NCBI GenBank assembly: GCA_963932145.1
Contig: OZ010613.1
Location: 45,332,841 to 45,396,840 of the forward strand
Source: Acanthosepion lycidas
Taxonomy: Eukaryota; Mollusca; Cephalopoda; Sepiida; Sepiidae
Direction: 5' to 3'
DNA: 64,000 bases
Each line of letters opens with the position of its first letter. Position 1 is the first letter of the stretch. Position numbers and translations under genes: made by a program. Below, piece by piece: positions 34,311-45,989 of the stretch. The notes beneath the pieces were generated by a model. The model searched no databases, was not told the DNA's origin, and was given only the letters and a program-made list of their open reading frames with translations.

Positions 34311-35389
34311 TTTTTTCAATTTTCATTCCTAACCTTTTATTTGAAATAGTGAGGAATGTCAGCATTTTATGTCATTATTTTCTCTTCAAGTTACATGCGA
34401 TATCTATTTTAGTTGTTGCTGTTGTTGAAAATCCTCAAGTGATGTGGTTTCTGTTATTTGGTACAGTTCTTTGTGATTCTATAGCACCAAGACACACAGG
34501 CCTCACTCATTTAATACCATTGATCTAAGAAAGTGGTTGTATACAGCTGACAGTTTAGATATTACTGAACAGTTTTGGTATCTGTATGAAAGTCTTGATC
34601 TTATAAGGCTAATCTTTTCAAAACCAATCAGAAGAGGAGGACGTTCAAGTTATCTATTTTTTTAAAGTTTCCTTAACAGTACAGTGAGATATTGGGGGGG
34701 GGGTTCTTGATTTGATTCTCTTTGGAAATATATTCAGTATTATTTACATATATTTTCTTTGTTAGTGTTTGGGATAAAATTTTAAAATTAAATTTTGAAG
34801 AGGAACTAATTAAATTAATCAAAAACAAACATTCTGCTAATGAGTTTCATTTTTCTATCAAGAGATTTTTTCCTCATATATGTGTAAGACATCAGTTTCC
34901 AGGCAAGTCTCCAAGGCTGTACATGACATTCCCTGAGATAACTATCAATTTTTTAAAATTTGCAAGTATGCCCCCAGCTAAAATTGGATAGTCATTATTT
35001 TTCACCTTTAATAAATAGGATAAAATGACTTATTTTTCTGATTCTGGAAAAGTGACAAAAAAAGTCAGAAACTAAAAAGATTTTAGGAATGTTATGCATA
35101 AGTAATGAAGGGTATGTAAAAATTTGTGTCACCTCATCAGACATATTTACTAATTATCCTTACTATAGAATAAAGGAGTCTTCATACATTCCATGTTAAT
35201 AGAGTACCTAAAAAAAAAAAAAAAAAAAAATAAAAATCTTCAGCTTTTTAGATATTGATTGATTTGTTTTTTTTACAGTTTATCAACCCTTTGCCAAAAC
35301 ATATTTTTTTGATTTTAAGACTTTTTTTTTTTGGCAAGCGAATATTGCATTAACAAGTTTTTTGGAAACTACAATGATTTTCCCATATA

Positions 35390-35545
35390 TAAATCCTACT
35401 ATTCAACATATGGCTGGTGGGGAGAAGAGATAAATTCATATCTTTCTGAAGGGTGAATGTAATGAACTTGACCAGAATTCAAACTTAATTCTCAGATTTC
35501 TCATTCAGCGTCACTATCCATTACACCACCTGCACATCCACCCTC
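35390..35545 (-). repeat. tRNA-derived SINE
   Basis: Minus strand: GCAGGTGGTGTAATGGATAG (box A), AAGTTTGAATTCTGGTC (box B), then the body with CTTCTCCCCACCAGCCATATG. One of the better tRNA-like heads in the window. Confidence 0.85.
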
Positions 35546-36239
35546 TTTTTGGATAATTTTTTTTTCAGAATTTAAGATGACAAAAGATAACATTAGCTCG
35601 AGATGGTGCAACAAGTCACTCTCCAGGAGGTTAGCATCAGCCTTGCTGATGAAAAGGCAAAAAGGGTTCTCTCAGATGATTAATAGAGAGCAGTTTTGTT
35701 TTGAAAGTGTTCAAATTAACAAGCCATTCTTTGCCCCAGTTAACAACAAAATGTAATTCATTTTTTGAGATCAGCACTCAATTTGAATACATCTAATTTT
35801 TTTTTTTATAGAAACTAATTTACCTATTGCATTTAAAAAAAATAAAATAAAATAAAAATGGCAGCACTATTTAAGTTTTTAATATTTTACAAGTATAATA
35901 CAACTGCAAATTACATTCATCTGTGAGCTAACACCAATAATATGGGAGTTGAAAGCAATTTACGATAAATGAATTCGTGCATTTTATTCATCAAGTTTAA
36001 AATCGCAGAAAATTCTATTTCTGCTATATTAGCAGATGAGTTGACCATATATAGACAAACGTTTTCTTGTGACCTATCAGGTTGGATGTAAAATGTTTGT
36101 AGAACATTAAATTTATTTAGAAACTGCAAGAAATTTACTTCCAAACAGATAGAAAAGTTTTACACAAAAAAAATTTATCAACTGAAATGCAGACAGCTAC
36201 TTAATAACATTTAGTTCCTCCCAATAATGACTCCTATGC

Positions 36240-36630
36240 AACATGGTATGGAGCCTACAAGAATATGGTATGGAATTGTATGAGAATTTTATATAGTTCC
36301 ATAGACGGATGCTAAGAATACCCTAGACAGAACATGTGACCAATGAGGAAGTTTTAAGGAAAATGGGACCAAAAAGGAAACCTGTGCTTAGAATCAGAAA
36401 AAAAAAATCAGTTGAAATTTCTGAGACAAATAGTGAGGAAAGAGGGCTTTGAGAATTTGACACTCACAAGCAAGAAAGAAACCATGAGTAACCTACCTAA
36501 CAAGCTTGTTTAAACGGATGGCAGAATATGGACTGAAAAGAATAGTAAAGAGACAAACCTTTCTTAGAACTATGAAGGATAGGAAGCTGTGGTAACCATT
36601 ATTGCCCATGTCCTGAGGGGGACACTGCAT
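36240..36630 (+). pseudogene. LINE reverse transcriptase C-terminal fragment
   Basis: The plus strand, with frame shifts, gives RRMLRIP.TEHVTNEEVLRKMG, then VLRIRKKK and DRKLW, the pattern of RTE/BovB-like endonuclease-reverse transcriptase C-termini ('FYRRMLRI.WTE.V.NEEVL'). Several in-frame stops. A shorter scrap of the same motif lies at about 39495-39540. Confidence 0.75.
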
Positions 36631-36654
36631 ATACTAAAGAAAGGATAGTTGATT

Positions 36655-36822
36655 CAACCCCGATACTAGTCCTACTATCTAACCCATGAATGGGTTGAGA
36701 AGAGAGGAATTCATGTTTTCCTGAATAAGTAAGTGTAACAAACTTGACTGGAATTTGAACTTGGTTTTCTGTTTTCTCATTTGGAGCCGCTATACATTAC
36801 ATACCCTGCACATCCTCTATGG
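36655..36822 (-). repeat. tRNA-derived SINE
   Basis: Minus strand: GATGTGCAGGGTATGTAATG (altered box A), box B AAGTTCAAATTCCAGTC, then TCTCTTCTCAACCCATTCAT of the body. An A-rich tract follows at 36823. Confidence 0.75.
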
Positions 36823-37562
36823 CAAAAAAAAAAAAAAAAACCCAAAAAAACAAAACAACCATAATTGCAATAAGCAATAGGAAATACTTCAGTTGAGGGA
36901 GTTTTAAAAATAATGTAGTAGAAAAGAAAGTAATACTTATAAATAATGCAAAGTGCTAAAGGCTGCAATGACTTATCTCTTGATATATTAAATTGTAGGG
37001 TTTAAAGGTGTATATATTCAATGGTACATCTTAGTAGTTTAGAATAGCAAACATTAATTTGTATATTTTAATAATGGAAAAAAAAAAATGCTCAGAAAAC
37101 AAAAAACATTTTTTTCCGTGGATGTTGTCTGCACATCAAAGTTGGTATTTGGCATCAAACACAACCAATGTTTTGAAATTTTTTTCATCATCCTCTAACA
37201 GATCTTGTAGAACACAGTGGAAATACTTTCAAGGTGGTTTTAGCACAATCCATGCCATACAGTTATGTCTCAGAGCTCCCACTAATCAGACAAGATTCTG
37301 CTGCTCATTGATTTGTTTTATAATTTTATTGTACTTTGAATCCTATTTTTTATTACTTAAACCTTATTTTTTAGTATATACCTGTATTTGAGTTGATGCT
37401 CCGTCTATTTATTCAAAAGTGTATTTATTTATTTAATCTACCAGCCTGGAAAATCCATTTCTAAAATTCCTTTGTTTACGTTAAGATACAAAACTGAGCA
37501 GAGATGTATATTTTGAGAATGGGGAAAAATCTATGTTTAACAGTACTATTTGGGCTTTGCTT

Positions 37563-37725
37563 GGCTACGGGTTCTCTGTAGCCAAGAGGTCGAAGCACAT
37601 CAGATCTAATGACAGTTTCCTGTAGGGGGACACAGGTTCTAATCCTGCCAGGTAGTGCTTAATTTTTTTTAATAAGATTTCTTGAATATTCAAGTCAGTA
37701 GATGTAAATAAGAAAGTAATAAAAA
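37563..37725 (+). repeat. tRNA-Leu/Ser-like SINE
   Basis: Plus strand: GTAGCCAAGAGGTCGAAGC (box A type of class II tRNAs), a long variable region, then CAGGTTCTAATCCTGCCAGG (box B). It is followed by a tail, AGATTTCTTGAATATTCAAG, which also ends the composite SINE at 17.8 kb. No intact acceptor stem, so not a functional tRNA gene. Confidence 0.7.
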
Positions 37726-37989
37726 TATGCCACATTATTAAATAAAAAAACCCATCCCTAAGATTCTTTTGAATATTATAAATATGTTAAGAGCTGCAGA
37801 TTCTTGTATGGATAGCAGTAGATTTTTCAACTCTATATATACTTAATACTACCATCCTGAAATTTGAAAATTCTCAAATGTATGGTCTTTTTACCAGATT
37901 AGAGATTGTGTATCTTCATAATACTGGTAATGCTTCATCTCAGAATTTCAAGACAATTATTGATTAACAAAACTCTAAAATTTAATAAT

Positions 37990-38165
37990 GTTGTCAGTAA
38001 TTACAGTCAGACACCAATGTTCTCAAATTTGTTGTCACTATCACAATGTTTCAGCAGTTGTGCTCTCTTTCATGTGTCTCTTGATCCAAATAAGATTCAG
38101 AGAATTTCAAACTGAACCCTTTATTTCATCTATGGAGATGAACTGTTCTTGTTTTGCTGACCATA
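37990..38165 (+). repeat. Dispersed repeat related to Penelope-type tails
   Basis: Shares TATCACAATGTTTCAGC and AGAATTTCAAACTGAACCC with stretches at 44.26-44.35, 46.02-46.17 and 47.46-47.66 kb. In those copies the motif is linked to Penelope-like coding remnants. Non-coding; short frames here are chance. Confidence 0.55.
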
Positions 38166-38872
38166 TCTAATTTTTTTTTTTTTTTTAGTTCTGCTCTTTA
38201 GTACTTTTTAGTTACTAGTCCTTTTTCTGAGTGAGCACTGGGATTGAATATGCTGCCAAATTCATGACTGTAAATAATAACTCTGAATTTCATAAATTCA
38301 GACAGAAATTAATGCTGTCAGGTTTTTGAAACAAGATTTCAGATAAGTTTAATGTACCTGCAGTAGTTTGCCGATTTTCAACTTTGTTATTTCCATGAAA
38401 AACAACCTTGTTAAAAATTTAGCAAAGAAATATTCTTTCTTTCTTAGATATTTTGAGTTTGGTGGAAAACAAACTCTTAGTAGGTTGTGGCAGATCTATT
38501 TCAAATTATTTTTTTTTCTCTCCATTCTTCAAAAAAATCATTAATGGATATGTGAGTAGGAAAATAACTCATAACAATGCAGTGAAACTAATATAAAAAG
38601 AGAAATCTCTCTTGCAAGAATAATGAAAATATTATGTCTATTATGAACATATAGAAAAGTACAAACCTATTATGAGTAGTAAGGTAATTTGATAAAATAT
38701 TTCGAGGAAATGGATATGAACTAACATAACTGATTGTAAATGATATCAAGTTATTCATAATGTATTTTTATAGAAAAGAATTTACAATGCATTTCTTTAA
38801 AAGTTAAAAAGAAAGAAAAGAAAAAAGCTTTCTGGGGACTTTCTTTATTAAATTAAAAACGCCATTACCTAC

Positions 38873-39089
38873 CCAAGATAAGGCCTGGTCGGATTTCACC
38901 AACCTGCAAATCTCGTCTGAGATCACCAACAAATCCCAAACGGGACTGGTTCATGTTGGTCTCAACAATTCGTCCACTGTCATCCTTTTTCTCAATCAAA
39001 ATTTGACCGCCAGGGGTTGTGATACGTGTCTCAGTTTTCTTTAGCTTGCCTTTGTTGAATTCCTTTACCTCCTTATTCAAACTATCCAT
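38873..39089 (-). CDS. DUSP19: DUSP19, first coding exon
   Basis: Encodes residues 1-72 and one base of codon 73: MDSLNKEVKEFNKGKLKKTE at the start and GDLRRDLQVGEIRPGLILG at the end. The N-terminus parallels vertebrate DUSP19 (M-S-LN-E---F---L----TR-T---G), and the end is the start of the phosphatase fold. The donor is G|GTAGGT at 38872-38871, phase 1. The start codon sits 8 bp after a good splice acceptor (TCTTCTTTTCCAG, AG at 39099-39098), so transcription begins in an upstream non-coding exon. Further readthrough of this frame past the donor is intron. Together with 30891-31282 this gives a complete 202-residue protein. Confidence 0.95.
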
Positions 39090-39097
39090 ATTTAAAT
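39090..39097 (-). other. DUSP19: DUSP19 5' UTR part of coding exon 1
   Basis: Eight bases (ATTTAAAT on the minus strand) between the splice acceptor and the start codon. Such a short leader remnant shows that most of the 5' UTR lies in another exon. Confidence 0.7.
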
Positions 39098-39624
39098 CTG
39101 GAAAAGAAGATTTTTAAAAATGATGAACATATCTGATGGAAGTATATTTTACTAGAACCTAAATTGGATGAATGTTTATTAAACACATAATTTTTACAAG
39201 TAAAACAAATTCATGTGTTTAATTTTTTTAGGGTTTTAATGTCCTTCATTTACCTCAGATTATAATTCCTTAGAATTGGGGAGGGGGACTTACTGTCTAC
39301 TACCAAAACAAATTAAAATTTTAAAAAATTACAAAACTAAACCAAATATACAGATTTCAAATGAACTAAGAATTGCCCTAAAACCTCATGTTTAGAGATA
39401 TACCCATAGCATATTTATAGAAGGTAAATTATATTATTACTATATTATTAATGTATATATTATAACTTGAAGCAAGAGAAACGTGATTCTATCAATATGT
39501 GCTAAGAATACCATAGACAACATTTGAACAATGAGGATTGATTGATTCATTTTCTATGCTTTATCAATCCTTTGCAGGTTATTTAAAGCCAGAAAATATT
39601 TTTAGATTGTAAAAAATTTTTTTT

Positions 39625-39728
39625 TTGAGATAATAATTCCAATGGGAATTGGAACTCAGCTTTCTGATTAACAATTTTGAGCCATTATCCATTACAGTAC
39701 CTGCACATCCAAGTTTACAGCATCTGGA
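39625..39728 (-). repeat. tRNA-derived SINE fragment
   Basis: Minus strand: GCAGGTACTGTAATGGATAA (box A), GAGTTCCAATTCCCATTGG (box B), truncated body. A trace of the 5S-like 3' end (CCAGATGCTGTAAACTT) precedes it, so it is probably a truncated composite SINE. Confidence 0.65.
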
Positions 39729-39949
39729 GCAATGAAGAAGACTTAAAGAAGAAACTTATCAGGCATTTCATCGATACTTTTTGAATAAAATTCTGCAGGT
39801 TTTGATGTGAAAACATTTCAACAAACACTTGAATTTGGTTTTTATAAAATGTTTTCATCATCAAAGCATTTTACAGTGATCGAAAAAGGTAATAATTGGT
39901 TGGTGAATATAGAAGATGGAGAAAAGCAGATCAACCAAGTCTCGAAATC

Positions 39950-40450
39950 CTCCCCACCATGTTATTCTTGCTATATGTGAACTTGCATTGTCTTGGAGGA
40001 GACCATTTTTTTTATTTAATCCACTGTGTATGCTGCCACTGTTGTGTAAAATCTTAGCTATGTTAGTGTACTCTAAATTTATTCTTAACTACCATGGCTG
40101 ATTTGTAGTTAGGATGTTACATTTGTCATTACAACTGATTCCCTAAAATGGAAATTACTTATAACTCAACCTAATAGAAGAAAAATGGAGGAGAGAGAGA
40201 AAAAAAAAATTGGGGGGGGAGGGGTTATTCTTGCTCTGTATGCAGCCTTGCGTTATTATGGAGAACATTTTTGATTTAGTCCACTGTGTACACTGCCACT
40301 GCTGTGCAAAACCTTAGCTATGTTAGTGTACTCTAAATTTATTCTTAACTGCCACATATAATTAGTAGTTAGGGCGACACATTTGTTATTACAATTGGTT
40401 CCCCCCACAAAAACAAAAAGAAAAATTACTTATAACTTAAACTAATATAA
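39950..40450 (-). repeat. Tandem duplication of a Tc1/mariner-derived segment
   Basis: The segment 39960-40180 is repeated at about 40224-40448 (shared TTAGCTATGTTAGTGTACTC, ATTTATTCTTAACT, TAGTTAGG, GGAAATTACTTATAACT-like ends). On the minus strand the first copy reads GLLQDNASSHIARI, the 'QDNA..H' second catalytic Asp motif of a Tc1/mariner transposase; the second copy has lost it. No ends found. Confidence 0.55.
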
Positions 40451-41925
40451 AATACTGAGCTTATTTTTGAAATCTTGAAAAATGTTTAAGACCATGCTCT
40501 TGTTTGTGCATTAAGCTAGTCTCTCATTGTAAGCGACAGCTGTAATCATGTAATGTTAATACAATACTAAATTTTTGTAAAATAATTTTTTATTCACTTC
40601 TGGTCTCCATCAAATTAATGTCAGCTGTGTAGGCTATGTGGTTTCGGGGACTTTCTTTGAAAATGTGAGGGATTCTGATAGATCAAGCATTTATATAACT
40701 TCTTGTTATCCAGCAGTATTATCCTAAGTTCAGCTGGGTTCACACCCCATTTATGTTGGTACATTCACTGATATTCTTTGAGGCCCAATTCTATACTTAG
40801 TTCTTTTGACTTTCTAGGATGATGCTGAGTACAAAGCTTACTTTGGTATTTCAGAGTGAATAGAGTACATATTGGAGTCACCACAAATCAACTTTTTAGA
40901 TGAAAGGTTCCAGATGATTTGATTCAGACATCTGGTGTTTCCTGGTAGGAGTCACATACTTTGCTCAATGTTTAAGTGTAATTGGCCTTGACATCTTGAT
41001 TCTGTTGCAGATATGTCCTGAGAGAAACTTAGGGTGTTCAGATCCATTAGAAAAGAATTGTGATGAAAATATTTTATAATACATGAAATAAGGGTGGTGA
41101 AAAAAAAAGATACATGCACAAAATAACAGATAACATCTATTAAAACAAAATTAACAAAAAGAAACTTTAAATCAAGAGTTTCTTTTCCTAGAAGTAAAGT
41201 ACATACACAATAAAATGTTAATGAATGTATTTGAGTGTGACTTGCCTGAGTAAGTATGCTTGTGGGTGAACTATCCACAGCCCTTTTTGCTTCAGTGTGA
41301 AAAGTTCATGTCACACACTTTGAAAGGAAGAAAACCAGAAGAGAGTTACTTTATGGGTTCAAGTTGTTTTTATACCCCCAGGGCTGCTGCTGATACTATG
41401 TAGATTAAATCACTAGAAATGCAAGAAGTGCATTTTACAAGAAATCCCATTCTTGCATATGCTGTTAAGCATGTCTTTTATATAATCAACAGTTTTCAGC
41501 TCTTTTGAGACCTAATATTGTTCAGTTCAACACAAACAAATTGCATACTACCAGCTTAAGTAGATATTAATATGCTTATTAATATATTTTGAACATAAAT
41601 ATTTTATACATATATCTCAAAAACCTGTTAAGACAATTCAGAGTAAAGATTCTGTTGAATCAACATTTTCCTAGGTAGCAAGCAAAATGTTTTATACAAG
41701 ACAATTTTAACAATCATATGACTAAAATCCTGAAATTCTAGAAGTCTCAATACAAATTCACAATCAGTATACTTGATTGAATCTAAAACACTTGCTTTTA
41801 CCACACTAAATAAATTTCTTCCTCAGTATTATTGTTTAAAATGACTTTATTAATTTCAGTAAATAATAAAATTTAATACAAATTTTGAATCAGGTTTTTT
41901 TTTTTTTTGAATCAGTATACTTGAT
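40451..41925. other. No gene seen
   Basis: AT-rich intronic sequence. The part at 40478-40555 is repeated at 43290-43375 (ATTAAGCTAG, GACAGCTGTAAT, TATGTAATGTTA), so both belong to a dispersed repeat of unknown type. Confidence 0.5.
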
Positions 41926-42235
41926 TGGAGGAGGCACAGTGGGGTAATGGATAGCAGCTCAGTTTGAGGAATCGGAGTTCAAATTCCAGTCGAATCCATT
42001 ACATTCACTTACATGCTAAGAGCCTTGGAAAAGGTATGAATCCTCTTCTTCTCCCCACCATCTATGGGTAAATAGCAGGAAAGACCAGGTTCTATAGCTT
42101 TGGATGGTAACTGGTCTACCACAGAAAGCAATGGCAACCTACTGCGGGAAAAAACTGCCTCGTCAGTCTTGTATCAAAAGATACATTATTGCCTAAGCAT
42201 ATATCATGCATGGCACATAACTGACTGATACTTGA
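41926..42235 (+). repeat. Full-length tRNA-derived SINE
   Basis: The best-preserved SINE of the window. Head: AGTGGGGTAATGGATAGCAG (box A) and GGAGTTCAAATTCCAGTC (box B). Body: TGGAAAAGGTATGAATC, CTTCTCCCCACCATCTATGG, then a region with GGTAACTGGTCTACC, GCAATGGCAACCTACTGCGG and a 3' end near CATGGCACATAACTGACTGA. It defines the family whose minus-strand copies occur at 7.0, 25.4, 30.4, 31.6, 35.4, 36.7 and 39.6 kb. Confidence 0.9.
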
Positions 42236-43559
42236 TTGAATTTAAAACATGATTTTACCACAGTAGATAAATTTCCTACTCAGTGTTAAATGTTTAAAAT
42301 GACTTGTATTAATTTCAGTAAACATCAAAATGGTAGCTTGCTGTGGAGTTATGGTTAGCAAATTAATTACTAAAACTATTACTATTATGTTGACAGGTTG
42401 AAGGATGATAAGGTTTATAAGTAATTTCTATACAGTGAATTGGTGGAAGGAAAAAGGCCAGCAGACAAGTTAAAATTGTAGTATAAAATTGCATAAAGAA
42501 CACTGAAGAAGGCCAACATCATGCAAAATGATTGGAAAATCTGAGCTCTGGATCATTCAGCCTGGAGGAAAGCAGTGCACAATGGTAAGAGAGACTTCAA
42601 ACAGAATTTTGTTACACACAAAAAATCTGAGAGAGGTATTTGTAAGGTGTTTGGTGTTAATTTCTCTGGAAATATTGCTATGGAATTTTATCTAATGAAT
42701 AGGGTTTTGTTCGTCTACGAAGGGCAGTCCTCAAAAATCATCAAAAACATCACACACAAAGAGAAGTCATTCATTATATTATACAGCATTTATATAACTA
42801 CTGAAAAAGATATCTGATGTTGCCATAGCTGCACAAGAGAATGTAAGACCCTAGCAGGACTAAATAGCCACATCCCCATGACCCATATTTGAGAATGGAT
42901 CAAGCGATGACATTGCTTGAAATTGAGTTACAGTCATTAAATATCAAAATGGTGGCTTGCTGTGGAACAATGGCTAGCAAGCTAATTAATAAAACTTATT
43001 GCAAGTTTGATCCAGACACTTATTGCTTTATACTGTACTACGTTAAACTTAAAATACAAAGTATTTGTGAAACGAGTTAAAAAGCTAATCATTTAGACTA
43101 TTGCTTTTCTAATCAGTTTGATCCTCATTGAGAGCCCAACATTCGTAGCTTTACACGGTACTACAATGATTAGTAGTCTGGATGACAGTCATCATTATAA
43201 TTTGTTACCCAAAATGGAAATTACTTATGACTCAAACTAATATACTCACTTCTCTTCTTTTTTTTCTTCTTTTTTTTTTTTTAAATATCTTGAGAAATGT
43301 TTGAGAACCTTGCTCTTGTTTGTGTATTAAGCTAGCCTCCCATTGTAGGAGACAGCTGTAATTATGTAATGTTATATTAGTAATGTCTAAATCAATAGGT
43401 TATTTCAATGTGAAACAATGGTTAGTAAGCCAAACATCCAGGCAGTTACTACTCTATTGAGTTCAATCATACAAACTTGAAAAATCAGATCATTATTAGT
43501 TGGACATAAATGTAACTCTGCTCTGTCAGGCTTTAAAACCTGCCTGCTCTTCTGACAAT
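42236..43559. other. No gene; internal duplicated pieces
   Basis: ATCAAAATGGT-GCTTGCTGTGGA followed by ATGG-TAGCAA occurs at 42325 and again at 42938, and a shorter relative lies at 43402. The open frame at 42575-42817 (80 codons) has no family resemblance. Probably old repeat sequence. Confidence 0.45.
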
Positions 43560-43870
43560 AGTTTTTCAGTCTTGGATTTCAGATGGCTGAGGATAATACA
43601 GAGCATGAACTTGCTGGGGTGGTTTATTGTTCTATAATTCTGGTATTGCTTGAGATTACCCTTCTTTAGTAGGAGTATCACCAGTGACTGTGTCCACATT
43701 TTTAGCCACTTTTCTCAAATCCACTGGCATAGAGATTTTAGGGACTTGACAGTTTCTTCACCAGTTCAGAGGGTACATTATCCACTCCAGATGACTTGCC
43801 AGATTTCAGACTCCTTACTACTGCTTCTACCTGCCCCTTCTATAATTGCGGACTGTCTTCACATTCTGTT
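43560..43870 (-). pseudogene. LINE reverse transcriptase fragment (RTE/BovB-like)
   Basis: On the minus strand the frame reads QVEAVVRSLKSGKSSGVDNV and PSELVK, the 'LK.GKSPGVDNIP.ELLK' entry to the RT domain. It is followed, in shifted frames, by MWTQSLV and LKKGNLKQYQNYRTI. The segment just upstream, up to 44095, is an open 78-codon frame with no family that I can name. Stops and shifts make it dead. Confidence 0.8.
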
Positions 43871-44250
43871 GTGTACTGGTATGGATAGAGCACAATGGAA
43901 TAAATCTTCAACTGTAGGGTCCTCATCCAGAAATATCTGCAAAACCAGAGGGACCTGTTTCACAATTTCATTGATTTCAAGAAAGTATTTTATTGGGTAT
44001 GGCACATCCTCAGAGGTTTCAACATAGAAGGGCTCATACAAATCAACCAGGTTCTCTATGACCATGCCACCAGTGCAGTCCTCTTGAGTAGCCAAGTTAG
44101 AGATTTCTTCCAGGCAACTATCAGTGTTACACAGGAATATCTACTCTCTAAAACACTCTTCAACTCATTTCCGGAGAGAATTATGCAGGAAACTCTTCAT
44201 GACCACAACATAACACTTCTATCTATCGGTGGTAGACCTGTCTGCAACCT

Positions 44251-44461
44251 ATTTACATTATTCGGACTATTGTCCTCATCTTTGTTGCCATATTTATCAC
44301 AATGTTTTGGCCATGGAACTAGAACAGTCTACCTCAGTGAGTGAAATAAAGGGTTCAGTTCGACATTCCAACCATCTGAAGAAGGCCTGAGCGTACAGCG
44401 ACCGAAACGTCGTCATAAATATGGCAACAAAGATGAGGACAATAGTCCAAATAATGTAAAT
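44251..44461. repeat. 47-bp near-perfect inverted repeat of Penelope-type tails
   Basis: Arms 44251-44297 and 44415-44461 are reverse complements with one mismatch. Both contain GGACTATTGTCCTCATCTTT. The 117-bp spacer includes CATCTGAAGAAGGCCTGAGC and CGACCGAAACGTCGTC, a tail signature that I associate with Penelope-like elements. Two tails lie head to head. Confidence 0.8.
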
Positions 44462-44637
44462 AGTGTACATACCTCATCTCAGAAATATAGACAGATAGTG
44501 TAACCTTTATTTCATAGGCAATATTGACCGTATTATGGGCAGTAACAGTGAGATACAAAAACTGCCCAACAAACTTGTTGAAAGAGCGGGTATGTATGGA
44601 ATGGAATTTGACTGAAATACAAAGTAATGGTGAATAG

Positions 44638-45190
44638 CACACGCAACACCAGTGTCTGCGTCACCATGGATGGTGAGCCACTGGAGGAAGTGGGAGCAAC
44701 CCTGTCAAAAAATGGCACCTGCAGCACAGAAATCTGCACAGAGATTACCACAGACACAATAGCCAAACTGGAAAGGACATGAAAGAGCAACATCAGTTTC
44801 AGTACCAAGTTCAAGCTCTACAAATTGCTGCTCATATCCATCCTCCTCTACAGGTGTGACACTCTTGTTTGAGGCACGAAAAAGGATTCAGATGTTTGAA
44901 GTTCCTCTGCATCTCCTACTGAGAACACAAAACCAATGACTGTGCTGAGCAAGGTCAAAAGTCTTGTAGACTGACAGGTATCTCTCACCACTATTAAGCA
45001 TGGTTTGGCCATGTCACACAGCATAACAGCCTCTGCAAGACCATCATGCCAGTCACTGTTGAAGGTGGATGCAAATGGGGACAGCAATCCAAAAGCTGGT
45101 CAGACAATATCAAAGAGTGGACAGACATGGCAATGCCAGAATACTTGAGAGCAACTGCCAACAGATCATCCTTTAGCCCCACCACCCAAT
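44638..45190 (+). pseudogene. LINE ORF2 C-terminal fragment (RTE/BovB-like)
   Basis: The plus strand, with shifts, reads KSNISFSTKFKLYKLLLISI and LLYRCDTL (LY.S.V.SILLYG.E.W), then TENTKPMT, HGLAMSHSIT (a decayed 'FGHV.RH.SL'), and KSWSDNIKEWTDMAMPE. This is the usual C-terminus of RTE/BovB-like ORF2 proteins. It is opposite in orientation to the RT fragment 0.8 kb away, so the two are separate insertions or an inverted rearrangement. Confidence 0.8.
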
Positions 45191-45989
45191 AATTAAAAGT
45201 CAAGGGACTGATGATGATAAATCTAACTCCATACAATTATAAATTTTGCAAATTGCACTAGAAATTAATTAAGGACCTAACTTGAAGTTATAACATTTCA
45301 ACAGTTGTAGTGATCTCACACTCATGAGCAAAAAAAAAAAAAAAATCCACAACCTAATTTTCCATGATTCCCTAGTAAAAAGGAAACTGCCCTACTGGTG
45401 GGAAGTCATCCTCTTTTCAGTGAGCTCTCATCAGAAGAGCATGTGGATTAGAGCAGCTCCAGGAATAAAGACCAGAGATAAATTTTACACAAATATCACT
45501 TTCTCATGTTTGATATTACCTTTTAATGATAGACTTATCACTTGCAAATAATTTATTTGTTCACCATGCCAAACACAAAACAGAATCATAAACAACCACG
45601 TTACAATAACTTTCATGCATCTACTGAACATGTACAACCAAACGCTTCCGATAAATAAATCCTTCTATATATGTATGTCTCACTTTGTTGTTATGCTGTA
45701 TATATGTATATTTTACTAACCTAAAACAGGAGCTGAACAAGGACCATCATAACAGAGTATTGCCCTAACAGCAATCTCAGCATGGTGTGCCATTTTTGCT
45801 GGGTTATGGTAAACACTTACAAGATGAAATCTGATGATTATAGTAGTGACTGAATCATGAGCCTTTGATACAAGAAACAATAAAGGGCATTTTATCTAAC
45901 TCCTTATTATATAAACAACTTAAATCTTTACCTGAAATTTGATGAAAAATATCCAGATGACAGCTGTATCAAAATCTTAACTAGAACAG
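45191..45989. other. No gene seen
   Basis: AT-rich intronic sequence; the 75-codon frame at 45324 begins in a poly-A run and has no recognisable family. Confidence 0.5.

Larger units (their letters stand above)
31283..38872 (-). other. DUSP19: DUSP19 intron between coding exons
   Basis: Bounded by donor G|GTAGGT (38872-38871) and acceptor TTTTGTAG (31284-31283); 7.6 kb. It contains SINEs, a fold-back repeat, a mariner MITE, a mariner pseudogene and a LINE fragment, listed separately. The T/G-rich interval 32.6-33.9 kb and the stretch 34.5-35.4 kb hold open frames of 60-90 codons with no recognisable domains. Confidence 0.9.

Noticed and set aside
37563-37640. Functional tRNA-Leu or tRNA-Ser gene
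   Set aside because: Boxes A and B are present but no acceptor stem can be paired, and a SINE tail follows.
43859-44095. Host gene exon in the 78-residue minus-strand frame
   Set aside because: It is continuous with a decayed LINE RT and has no splice sites; I cannot name it, so it is left as part of the element.
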